From contig NZ_SSHH01000002.1 in the NCBI RefSeq assembly GCF_004965515.1, forward strand, positions 702,840 to 766,839: a stretch of DNA of 64,000 nt. The letters run 5' to 3'. Made by a program: the position numbers and the translations under genes. The notes under the pieces were generated by a model, which saw only the letters and a list, made by a program, of their open reading frames with translations, was not told the origin of the DNA and searched no databases. Shown here piece after piece: positions 56,270 through 63,829 of this stretch. The stretch comes from Alteraurantiacibacter aquimixticola (GTDB lineage: Bacteria > Pseudomonadota > Alphaproteobacteria > Sphingomonadales > Sphingomonadaceae). The stretch's first letter is position 1. Each line of letters starts with the position of its first letter.

Positions 56270-56289
56270 TCTGACTGACACAAGTCAGA
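56270..56289. promoter_or_regulatory. Inverted repeat in the divergent gap before the PhoX-like gene
   Basis: TCTGACT-GACACA-AGTCAGA is a perfect 7-bp-arm inverted repeat about 90 bases before the PhoX-like start, in the 291-base gap shared with the serine hydrolase. I do not see a convincing Pho box. An operator for either divergent gene is possible. Confidence 0.45.
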
Positions 56290-56378
56290 CCCGACCCGGT
56301 CGCACCGCATACCCGGCGCTGTCACGATCCCCACCTATCCAGCGAGGCCTCAGACAACACTCACCCTCGGGGGCCCTC

Positions 56379-58826
56379 ATGGACCGCGCATTCAATGGAT
56401 ATTCCGACGGGGATATCGACACCAACCATACCGACAACCCTTCCCTCAACGTGCTGGTCGCCAACCGCCGCCAGACGATCCTTGGCGGCCTGCGCGCCAG
56501 TGCGCTGGCCTTTGTCGGCACCAGCATGCTGGCGGCATGTGACGATGACGACGTTGTCGTTGGCGACCCGGTGGTCGATGCCGGCACGGATGCGACCGTA
56601 TCCACCGGCGCTTTCGTGACCCTGCAGGGATCGGCCACGCAGGGTGCAATCAACCCGGCCAGCTTCGCGCAAACCGGTGGGCCTGCAGTGGAACTGACCA
56701 CGGGGTCCGGCAACACGGCGACGTTCATCGCGCCAGCCGTTGCCGCTCCCACCGCCCTCACCTTCACCCTGACCGCTGGCGGCGTGTCGGATTCGACGGT
56801 CATCACGGTCAATCCGGCTGCGCTCACCTTCAGCGCCGTGCCCAAGAACCTGGACGATATCGTCACCGTCCCCGCCGGATACTCGGTCACCGTGCTCACT
56901 CGCCTCGGCGACCCGATCGATGCGGCCACGCCCGACTATGTGAACGATGGCAGCGACGCGAATTTCGCCACCCGCATCGGCGATCATGGCGATGCGCTCT
57001 ATTACTTCGGCCTCGACGCGGGAGGTTCGCGCGATGACAACAGCTCCGTTCGCGGGCTGCTGGTGCAGAACCACGAGAACCTCAACGAGCAGTACCTGCA
57101 CCCCGCCGGCCCGACCAATGTTTCCGATGGACCGCGCCCCGCTGCCGAGGCCCTGAAGGAGATCGAAGCGCATGGCCTGAGCGTGGTCGAGGTGCAGGAC
57201 ACCACCGGCGCGCGCGACTGGGAATATGTCCAGAACTCGGCCTTCAACCGCCGCATCACGCCGATGACACCGATGGCCATCAACGGACCGGTTCGCGGCA
57301 GCGCAATGCTGGCCACCCAGTATTCCACCAACGGTACCGATGGCCGGGGCACGATCAACAATTGCGCCAATGGCTATGCCGCATGGGGCACGCTGCTGAC
57401 TTGCGAGGAAAACTGGGCGGGCTATTTCCGCCGCGACGACGATGGCCCCGGCAGCGACAACGCCAACCGCACCGCCCGCGAGCTGACGGCGCTGCGCCGC
57501 TACGGCGTCCGCTCCTCCACCGGCAATTATGCCTGGTCGAGCGCCGAACCCTCGCAGGACATCTTCCGCCGCTGGGATGCCCGCGCAACCGGCGCATCGG
57601 CAACCGATGACTATCGCAACGAGATGAACCAGTTCGGCTGGGTGGTCGAAATCGATCCCTACGACCCGGCCTCCACCCCGCGCAAACGCACGGCGCTGGG
57701 CCGCATGGGCCATGAGGGTGCATGGCTGGGCAAGCTGGTCTCCGGCCAGAAGGTCGCCGTCTATATGGGCGACGATTCGCGCCGCGAATATATGTACAAG
57801 TTCGTCTCCGATGCGGCATGGGATCCGGCCGACGCGCACCGTACCGACCGCCTGGCCGTGGGCGACAAATATCTCGACAGCGGTACGCTCTATGTCGCGC
57901 GCTTCAACGCCGATGGCAGCGGCACCTGGCTGCCGCTGGTCTTCGGCTCGGTCCCCAACCGCCCGGCAGTCGGCAGCGAGCCCGAATATGTCTTTGCCGA
58001 CCAGGCCGACATCCTCGTCAACACCCGCCTCGCCGCCGATGCGGTGGGCGCGACGCCGATGGACCGTCCGGAATGGACCGCGCTCAACCCGGTCACCGGC
58101 GAGATCTATCTCACGCTGACCAACAACAACGCATCCAACCGCCCGATCGACGGCACCGATGCGGCCAATCCGCGCCACTATGTCGAACCCCGCGGAAGCG
58201 GCACGACTACGGGCAATCCGAACGGCCATATCCTGCGCCTGCGCGAAGGGGGTGACAACAGTGCCGCCACGTCCTTCCTGTGGGACATCTACCTGTTCGG
58301 CGCGGACTCGATCGATGCCGGCGCATCGGTCAACATCTCCGGCCTCGATGCGGATAACGACTTCTCGTCTCCCGACGGGTTGTGGTTCAGCCGCGAACAG
58401 AACCCGGCCGGGCAGATCAACCCGCTGCTGTGGATCCAGACCGACGATGGCGCCTTCACCGATCGCACCAACAACCAGATGCTGGCCGCGCTGCCGGGCT
58501 TTGTCGGCGATGGCGAGGCGAAGACGATCACCAATGTCGCCGCGGACACCAGCACTGCGCAGCAAGCGACCTTTGCCGGTCAGCCGGCGACGAGCGCCAA
58601 CCTCAAGCGCTTCCTCACCGGGCCGCTCGAATGCGAGATCACCGGCGTCGACACTACTCCCGACGGCCGCACGCTGTTCGTGGGCATCCAGCATCCGGGC
58701 GAGAATGGCGATCCCGCAAACATCACCAGCAACTGGCCGCAGAGCCAGGAGGGCAATGCCACCGGCCGCCCGCGTTCGGGCGTGGTCGTGGTGACCAAGG
58801 ACACGGGAGGCGTGGTCGGCCTCTGA
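56379..58826 (+). CDS. PhoX-like (DUF839) alkaline phosphatase, exported
   Basis: 815 residues. The N-terminus has NRRQTILGGLRASALAFVGT followed by LAACDDDD, a Tat- or lipoprotein-like export signal. A beta-sandwich (about residues 46-140, ATVSTGAFVTLQGSATQG) of Ig/PKD type precedes the main domain. The PhoX/DUF839 propeller has HGDALYYFGLDAG, LLVQNHENLNEQYLHP, WGTLLTCEENWAGYF (metal-binding Glu/Cys region), GRMGHEGAWLGKL and ILRLREGG. PhoX enzymes are Ca/Fe phosphatases releasing phosphate from organic esters. The start has only a weak ribosome site. A terminator follows the stop. Confidence 0.82.
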   Translation: MDRAFNGYSDGDIDTNHTDNPSLNVLVANRRQTILGGLRASALAFVGTSMLAACDDDDVVVGDPVVDAGTDATVSTGAFVTLQGSATQGAINPASFAQTGGPAVELTTGSGNTATFIAPAVAAPTALTFTLTAGGVSDSTVITVNPAALTFSAVPKNLDDIVTVPAGYSVTVLTRLGDPIDAATPDYVNDGSDANFATRIGDHGDALYYFGLDAGGSRDDNSSVRGLLVQNHENLNEQYLHPAGPTNVSDGPRPAAEALKEIEAHGLSVVEVQDTTGARDWEYVQNSAFNRRITPMTPMAINGPVRGSAMLATQYSTNGTDGRGTINNCANGYAAWGTLLTCEENWAGYFRRDDDGPGSDNANRTARELTALRRYGVRSSTGNYAWSSAEPSQDIFRRWDARATGASATDDYRNEMNQFGWVVEIDPYDPASTPRKRTALGRMGHEGAWLGKLVSGQKVAVYMGDDSRREYMYKFVSDAAWDPADAHRTDRLAVGDKYLDSGTLYVARFNADGSGTWLPLVFGSVPNRPAVGSEPEYVFADQADILVNTRLAADAVGATPMDRPEWTALNPVTGEIYLTLTNNNASNRPIDGTDAANPRHYVEPRGSGTTTGNPNGHILRLREGGDNSAATSFLWDIYLFGADSIDAGASVNISGLDADNDFSSPDGLWFSREQNPAGQINPLLWIQTDDGAFTDRTNNQMLAALPGFVGDGEAKTITNVAADTSTAQQATFAGQPATSANLKRFLTGPLECEITGVDTTPDGRTLFVGIQHPGENGDPANITSNWPQSQEGNATGRPRSGVVVVTKDTGGVVGL

Positions 58827-58849
58827 TCAACCGGCCGCAGCATCCCGGA

Positions 58850-59743
58850 ATGAAGAGGGCGGCAGGGAAACCTGCCGCCCTTTCTCGTTCAGCTGGCGTT
58901 ACAAGTCTTTCTGCGAACCGCGACCGGCCGGATACCGCAGGGGCCGATTCCATTCGCAGCGCGTTACCTTCACTTGTCCGCGTCACCCGAGCGTGGCGCG
59001 AGCGGCTGGGGGACCGCCTGGGCGAGCGCACCTTCGCACTTGTCGCCACGATAGCGCTGGAGCTGCTTTTCCTGGCGGTGCTGCTCTCGCTCGGCATGTA
59101 TCGCGATGCACCGGAAGTGCAGCCTGCGAGCCGGATCACCACCTTCGACACGTCACAATCACCCGCTCCGGCGGAGGAGGATAGCGGCGAGACGCCTCCC
59201 GATGCGGCGCAGGAACAGCCGCAGCCTGCAGAAGTCCGGCCTGCGCCGGTCCGTCCGACCCCGCTCGACATCGTTCCGCTGCCGCGCCCAGTGTTGCGGC
59301 CCATACCGGTGCAGCCGCCGATCCCCGAACCGGTGGACACCCCGCCCGACGACCGGCCGCGTGCCGTCATCCGCGCAGACCGCACCTATGGCCCGCCCGA
59401 CACCGGTGGCCGCAGCAGAAGCGGGGACAGCGAGATCGTCGGCACCGCGCCGGATGGTGAGCCGCTCTATGCCGCGCAATGGTTCCGCAAGCCCACGCGG
59501 CAGGAAATGTCGGGCTATCTTTCCACCGTAGAGGCCCCGGCATGGGCCTTGATCGCCTGCAAGACGGCGCCGCGCTGGGCAGTGGTCGATTGCGTCCCGA
59601 TCGACCAATATCCGGCCAGCTCCAACATCATGAATGCGGTGCTGGCAGCGGCATGGCAGTTCCAGGTCCGACCGCCCCGGCGCGGCGGGGAAACGCTGGT
59701 CGGGTCATGGGTGCGCATCCGGATCAGCTACGGCCGATCCTAG
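58850..59743 (+). CDS. TonB-like protein (energy-transducing)
   Basis: 297 residues: a hydrophilic N-terminus, one membrane helix (TFALVATIALELLFLAVLLS), a long Pro-rich stretch (PPDAAQEQPQPAEVRPAPVR), and a C-terminal domain with VEAPAWALIACKTAPR and AAWQFQVRPPRRGG. This layout suits TonB or a related envelope-spanning protein, although the usual C-terminal motif is weak. ATG at 58850 is the only ATG/GTG/TTG in frame before the membrane helix. A strong terminator-type hairpin begins seven bases after it, so the start may be wrong or the gene may be expressed only by read-through. Confidence 0.65.
   Translation: MKRAAGKPAALSRSAGVTSLSANRDRPDTAGADSIRSALPSLVRVTRAWRERLGDRLGERTFALVATIALELLFLAVLLSLGMYRDAPEVQPASRITTFDTSQSPAPAEEDSGETPPDAAQEQPQPAEVRPAPVRPTPLDIVPLPRPVLRPIPVQPPIPEPVDTPPDDRPRAVIRADRTYGPPDTGGRSRSGDSEIVGTAPDGEPLYAAQWFRKPTRQEMSGYLSTVEAPAWALIACKTAPRWAVVDCVPIDQYPASSNIMNAVLAAAWQFQVRPPRRGGETLVGSWVRIRISYGRS
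58857..58886 (+). terminator. Rho-independent terminator after the PhoX-like gene
   Basis: GGGCGGCAGG-GAAA-CCTGCCGCCC followed by TTTCTC: a perfect 10-bp GC stem with a GNRA-like loop, 31 bases after the PhoX stop. It overlaps the predicted first codons of the TonB-like gene. Confidence 0.85.
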
Positions 59744-59760
59744 GCTTTCGGGCGGGAGCG

Positions 59761-59970
59761 TCAGGCCGCCGGCTGGCCATTCTCCGATGCGAGGTTAAGC
59801 AGCGCCATCGCCGCTTCGTGCAGGGCCCTGCGGGTGACGATATTGCGGGCCGGCCAGCTGTCGACCACGCCCGCAAGCTCCGCCAGCAATTCGGCTTCAT
59901 CGCTGGTGACGTCGTCGCTCAGCCCGTGAGCCTGCATCACCCAGTCTGGCGAATCGATTGTCTCTTCCAT
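59761..59970 (-). CDS. Small hypothetical protein (69 aa)
   Basis: 69 residues, mostly helical: METEI-like start MEETIDSPDWVMQAHG, then DEAELLAELAGVVDSWPARN and ALHEAAMALLNLASENGQ. No family is recognised and there is no signal or membrane helix. ATG at 59970 has AAGGGG six bases upstream; the frame could begin earlier but without a ribosome site. It lies convergent with the TonB-like gene (18 bases between stops). Confidence 0.5.
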   Translation of the reverse strand: MEETIDSPDWVMQAHGLSDDVTSDEAELLAELAGVVDSWPARNIVTRRALHEAAMALLNLASENGQPAA

Positions 59971-60079
59971 TCCCTGCCCCTTGCCCATGCGGGCGAAGGA
60001 CAGGGTCTGGTCAGTCAATGTTACAGTTCGGAGACTCTGCCATGCCGGTCACATTTGCCGGTCATATTCCTGTCACCGT

Positions 60080-62200
60080 TCAGTCGACCAGCATCAGCGC
60101 ATCGAGCGCAACCACACCCTCGCCCTTGGGATGGACGATCACCGGGTTGAGGTCGATCTCGCGAATTCCGGGATTGCCGGTCATCACCGCGCCCATCTGC
60201 ACGATCAGGTCGGCCAGCGCCTCCACGTCCAGCGCGGGGCTGCCGCGATAGCCCTTGAGGATCGGCGCCTGCTTCAGCGAGAGCAGGCCGGCAACGACCT
60301 GCTCCTTGCCCATGTCGGGCGTGAACAGCTTCACGTCCTTGAGGATTTCCGCGGTCACGCCGCCGAAGCCTGCCAGCACGACCGGGCCCCACTGGGGATC
60401 GGACTTGGCGCCGACGATCATCTCGGTGCCCATGCGGCCCATCTTCTCCACCAGCACGCCGTCGAGCGCGATGGAGGCATCGTAATTGGCGACGTTCTGG
60501 AACATCCGCTCGAAGGCCTCGGCCACGTCCTCGCGGCTCTTGAGGTTCAGGATCACCCCGCCCGCATCACTCTTGTGGCCGAGCGCGGCGGCCTGCGCCT
60601 TCATCACCACCGGATAACCGATGGCCTCGGCCGCAGAGGCGGCTTCCTCGGCGGTGGCGGCGAACTTGCTTTCGGGGAAAGCGATCCCGGCGGGGGCGAG
60701 CAGCGCCTTGGCCTTGTATTCGGGGATCACACCGCTTTCATCGGACAGGCCTGCCAGCGTCACCGGCGCAACCGAGTTGTCGCTCAGGTCGCGCTTGGAG
60801 AGGTCCGCCAGCCGCGCGATGGCGCGATAGGCGCGCTCGGTCGAACGGAAATAGGGGATACCGGCAGAGGCCAGGCCATCGATATATTCCTGCGGCACAT
60901 TCGCGCCTTCATCCACGCCGGCAAACACCAGCGGCTTGCCGAGGTCGCCGCCTTCCAGCGCCTTCTGGATCGGCGGGAACTTGATCTTCGAAGTGATCGG
61001 GTCCGACTGGATGATCGAGGCGACGACGCTGCCGATCCGGTCATCCTCCAGCAGCGCGCGCAGGAGGTTGGTGTAGATTTCCGGTTCGGACAGGCCGATC
61101 GCGGTGATGTCCGTGGGGTTCGACACCGGCACGAAATCGGGCAGCACAGCGCGGATCTTCGGGCTGTTCTCGTCATTGAGGTCGATGAGGTCGAGGCCGA
61201 TATCCTCGGCAATGTCGAAGGCAAGACCGCGCAGCGCGCCGCTTTCACCCAGCACCGCCATGTTGGCACCGGGCAGGCTTTCGCAGGTCACCGCTATGGT
61301 GGCGATATCGGCCAGCTCTTCCAGCGTATCGGCAAAGATGATGCCTTCACGGCTGAGCTTCGCCTTCATCAGCGCATAGTCGCCCGCCATCGCGCCGGTA
61401 TGCGTGGCGGCGCTTTCCTGCGCCTTGTCGCTCTTGCCCGGGTGCAGCATGACGATGGGCTTGCCGGCCGCGCGCGCACGGCGAGCGGCGGCGATGAAGG
61501 CCTGCGGATTGCGCAGGTTCTCGACATACATGGCGATGACATGGGTGGCCGGATCGTCGACCAGCCATTCGACATAGTCCTCCACGCCCGATGCCGCCTC
61601 GTTACCGGTGGAAACCGAGGTCGAGACATAGCAGCCGCGCGGATGCAGCGTGGTGGCGAGCACGGCGGCGAGCGCGCCGGACTGGCTGGCAACGCCCACG
61701 GCGCGGTCGTTCGGGCCGGGCTGCTTCATGTTGGTTTCGACGAAGGTCAGCGGGATGCCTTCGACATAGTTGGTGCAGCCGAGGCAGTTCGGGCCTTCGA
61801 TGATGATGCCGTGTTCTTCGGAAATGCGCGCCAGTTCGGCCTGGTCCTTCGCGCCTTCCTCACCCGCTTCGGAGAAGCCGGCGGCATAGATCACCACCGC
61901 GCCGCAGCCATTCTCTGCCAGCGCGCGGACGGTATCGACCACGAAAGGACGCGGGATCGCCAGCACCGCGCAATCGACGCCGTGCGGCAGTTCCTGCGGG
62001 CCCTTATAGACCTTCAGCCCCTGCAGCTCGTCCCGCTTGGGGTTCACCGGGTAGATGTCGCCCTTGAACTTGTACTGCACGAGGTTGTTGAGCAGCGTGC
62101 AGCCCAGCGCGCCATGGCGATCCGATGCGCCGATGACGGCGACGGATTTGGGCCGCAACAGGCGGTCGATCTGTTCATTGGTGAAGCGGCGGGTGGTCAT
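60080..62200 (-). CDS. ferA: NDP-forming acyl-CoA synthetase, likely feruloyl-CoA synthetase
   Basis: 706 residues of the ADP-forming acetyl-CoA synthetase superfamily: an N-terminal CoA-binding Rossmann domain (KSVAVIGASDRHGALGCTLLNN, AVIYAAGFSEAGEE, GPNCLGCTNY), a ligase-CoA part and a C-terminal ATP-grasp half (YPVVMKAQAAALGHKSDAGG). FerA of Sphingobium SYK-6 is in this superfamily and makes feruloyl-CoA; the adjacent hydratase/lyase gene and MarR regulator match that cluster. The substrate range is inferred from context. A GC hairpin lies 26 bases before the start. Confidence 0.75.
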   Translation of the reverse strand: MTTRRFTNEQIDRLLRPKSVAVIGASDRHGALGCTLLNNLVQYKFKGDIYPVNPKRDELQGLKVYKGPQELPHGVDCAVLAIPRPFVVDTVRALAENGCGAVVIYAAGFSEAGEEGAKDQAELARISEEHGIIIEGPNCLGCTNYVEGIPLTFVETNMKQPGPNDRAVGVASQSGALAAVLATTLHPRGCYVSTSVSTGNEAASGVEDYVEWLVDDPATHVIAMYVENLRNPQAFIAAARRARAAGKPIVMLHPGKSDKAQESAATHTGAMAGDYALMKAKLSREGIIFADTLEELADIATIAVTCESLPGANMAVLGESGALRGLAFDIAEDIGLDLIDLNDENSPKIRAVLPDFVPVSNPTDITAIGLSEPEIYTNLLRALLEDDRIGSVVASIIQSDPITSKIKFPPIQKALEGGDLGKPLVFAGVDEGANVPQEYIDGLASAGIPYFRSTERAYRAIARLADLSKRDLSDNSVAPVTLAGLSDESGVIPEYKAKALLAPAGIAFPESKFAATAEEAASAAEAIGYPVVMKAQAAALGHKSDAGGVILNLKSREDVAEAFERMFQNVANYDASIALDGVLVEKMGRMGTEMIVGAKSDPQWGPVVLAGFGGVTAEILKDVKLFTPDMGKEQVVAGLLSLKQAPILKGYRGSPALDVEALADLIVQMGAVMTGNPGIREIDLNPVIVHPKGEGVVALDALMLVD

Positions 62201-62225
62201 GCTGTCATCCCCTCGGACATGCGAA

Positions 62226-62244
62226 GCCCCGGCGGGACCGGGGC
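62226..62244 (-). other. Hairpin upstream of ferA-like gene
   Basis: GCCCCGG-N5-CCGGGGC, a perfect 7-bp GC stem. It lies between the ferB-like terminator and the ferA-like start codon and could stabilise the downstream message. Confidence 0.45.
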
Positions 62245-62273
62245 GGTTCTTTTGCCAGTGTGCCTAGAAAGAA

Positions 62274-62307
62274 GAAGCGGCGCGAACAAGACTGCCCGCG
62301 CCGCTTC
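62274..62307 (-). terminator. Terminator-like hairpin between ferB- and ferA-like genes
   Basis: GAAGCGGCGCG and CGCGCCGCTTC form a perfect 11-bp stem with a 12-base loop, 12 bases after the ferB stop, followed on the minus strand by TTCTTTCT. It may attenuate transcription into the ferA-like gene. Confidence 0.6.
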
Positions 62308-62318
62308 GATAATTTGGA

Positions 62319-63182
62319 TCAATCGTCCTTCTGGACCTTGCTCTTGTCGAAAGCGCCAAGGCCGGGCTTGAAGGTCTTCTCGTCAAGGAACTGCTTGGTA
62401 GCTTCCTTGCGGGTTTCCCAGCCGCCGAAGTCGTTGAGCGCTTCCTGCGTGCGGATCAGGTAATCCTCGGCATTGTCATAGGTCATTTCCATGACCCGGC
62501 GCATCGCCCACTTGGTGGCGCGCAGGGCCTGGCTGTCCTTGGCCTTCAGCTTGTCGGCCACTTCCTGCACGCGCGCCTTCAACTGGTCATGCGGCACGCA
62601 TTCGGTGACGAGGCCCTGCTCTTCGGCCTGCTTGCCGGTCAGGTTCTCACCCATCATCGCGTGATACATGGCCTTGCGATAGGGCATGAGGTCGGCCGCG
62701 ACCTTGGAGGCGCCGCCGCCGGGCAGGATCGCCCAGTTGATTTCGGACAGGCCGAACTGCGCCTTGTCGGAAGCAATGGCGATATCGCAGGCGAAGAGCG
62801 GGCCATAGGCACCGCCAAAGCACCAGCCATTGATCATGCCGACAGTCGCCTTTTCGTACCAGCGCAGGCGTTCCCACCAGGCATAGGCCTCACGCTGGTG
62901 CTGGCGGACCTTGTGCAGGCCTTCCTGCTCGGCGTGACGGAAATATTCGAGCAGGTCCATGCCGGCAGACCAGGCATCGCCTTCGCCGGTAAGGACCAGC
63001 ACCTGCACGTCGTCACGGAATTCCAGCTCGTCCAGCACCACCTTCATCTGGCGGTTGAGCTTCGGGCTCTGGCAGTTCTTCTTGTCGGGACGGTTGAGCG
63101 AGACCCAGGCGACGCCATCGACGATCTCGTATTTGACGGTTTCTTCCTGCGGACGGGGATCGGGCTTGGACGGCATGGCCAT
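62319..63182 (-). CDS. ferB: p-Hydroxycinnamoyl-CoA hydratase/lyase (feruloyl-CoA type)
   Basis: 287 residues of the crotonase fold, close to HCHL/Ech of Pseudomonas: LTGEGDAWSAGMDLLEYF, MINGWCFGGAYGPLFACDIA, and FGLSEINWAILPG with the catalytic glutamate (E147). The enzyme hydrates feruloyl-CoA and splits it to vanillin and acetyl-CoA. The Pseudomonas enzyme has a Ser in the third block where this has Gly, so substrate use may differ slightly. ATG at 63182 has GGAG upstream; GTG at 63197 is an alternative. Paired with the ferA-like gene. Confidence 0.85.
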   Translation of the reverse strand: MAMPSKPDPRPQEETVKYEIVDGVAWVSLNRPDKKNCQSPKLNRQMKVVLDELEFRDDVQVLVLTGEGDAWSAGMDLLEYFRHAEQEGLHKVRQHQREAYAWWERLRWYEKATVGMINGWCFGGAYGPLFACDIAIASDKAQFGLSEINWAILPGGGASKVAADLMPYRKAMYHAMMGENLTGKQAEEQGLVTECVPHDQLKARVQEVADKLKAKDSQALRATKWAMRRVMEMTYDNAEDYLIRTQEALNDFGGWETRKEATKQFLDEKTFKPGLGAFDKSKVQKDD

Positions 63183-63226
63183 GGGGGCTCTCCACAATTG
63201 GGCGCACGAGTCGCGCGCGCGTTTGA

Positions 63227-63278
63227 ATTGCTATCGCGCATAGCGATATGCATTGCTATAGACAACAACAATCGCTAG
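63227..63278. promoter_or_regulatory. Clustered operator half-sites between ferB-like and MarR-like genes
   Basis: Half-sites ATTGCTAT (63227), ATAGCGAT (63240), ATTGCTAT (63252) and ATCGCTAG (63271) alternate in orientation. Neighbouring pairs give near-perfect inverted repeats, including a perfect TATCGC-GCATA-GCGATA. They fill most of the 105-base divergent gap, as expected for a MarR-family operator. Confidence 0.6.
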
Positions 63279-63287
63279 GAATCATTC

Positions 63288-63698
63288 ATGCGTGATCCGC
63301 TTCCCGCCTTTCCCGGCTATTCGCTACGCCGTGCCGCCAATGCGACGGCGGGGGAGCTGGCTTCGCGCCTGTCGGATATCGGCCTCAAGCAGGTCGATGC
63401 CTCGATCCTGATCCTTGTCGGCGAAAACCGCGACGTCACCGCCAGCGCGCTCGGCCGCCAGCTCGATATCCAGCGTGCGAACATGGTCCCGCTGCTGAAA
63501 CGGCTGGAGGATGAGGGGTGGATTTTCCGCGAGCCGCTGGACGGCAAGTCGCAGGGCCTGGCGCTGACCGAAAGCGGCGAGGCCAAGACGCGCGAGGCGC
63601 GCGACATCATCGAGGCTTTCGAGGCCGAACTGCTCGAGCGTATTCCGCCCGAACATCGCGATCACCTGCTGCCCGCATTGAATGCCCTCTGGCGCTAG
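63288..63698 (+). CDS. ferC: MarR-family regulator of hydroxycinnamate catabolism (FerC-like)
   Basis: 136 residues with a MarR winged helix: N-terminal dimer helix (LRRAANATAGELASRLSDIG), recognition helix region VTASALGRQLDIQRANMVPLLKRLE and wing GWIFREPLDGKSQGLALTESGEA. Divergent orientation from the ferB-ferA-like genes, with repeat sites in between, matches FerC of Sphingobium SYK-6, which represses ferBA until hydroxycinnamoyl-CoA binds (established for that strain). The effector here is inferred. Confidence 0.85.
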   Translation: MRDPLPAFPGYSLRRAANATAGELASRLSDIGLKQVDASILILVGENRDVTASALGRQLDIQRANMVPLLKRLEDEGWIFREPLDGKSQGLALTESGEAKTREARDIIEAFEAELLERIPPEHRDHLLPALNALWR

Positions 63699-63719
63699 GC
63701 CTCGCGCTTCTCTAACCCT

Positions 63720-63806
63720 CGTCATTGCGAGGCGACGAAGTCGCCGTGGCAATCCAGGGCGTTACCGCGAACCGCTCTGGATTGCTTCGCTCCGCTCGCA
63801 ATGACG
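63720..63806. repeat. 87-bp palindromic repeat (REP/MITE-like)
   Basis: The ends are CGTCATTGCGAG and CTCGCAATGACG, exact inverted copies. Inside there is GCAATCCAG and CTGGATTGC. The whole could fold into one long hairpin with a roughly 20-base loop. Elements of this sequence type are spread in several proteobacterial genomes as short extragenic palindromes. Only one copy is seen in the window. Confidence 0.8.
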
Positions 63807-63829
63807 ACGAATTGGGGAGAGCGTTTAAA

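Noticed and set aside
56088-56378. A Pho box before the PhoX-like gene
   Set aside because: CTGTC-like and GTGACA-like pieces are present, but no pair has the 11-base direct-repeat spacing.
56361-58694. A 777-codon frame antisense to the PhoX-like gene
   Set aside because: No motif, no ribosome site and a shadow-like composition.
59981-62371. A 796-codon plus-strand frame opposite the synthetase gene
   Set aside because: The composition is typical of antisense shadows, and the ferA-like gene on the other strand has clear CoA-ligase motifs.
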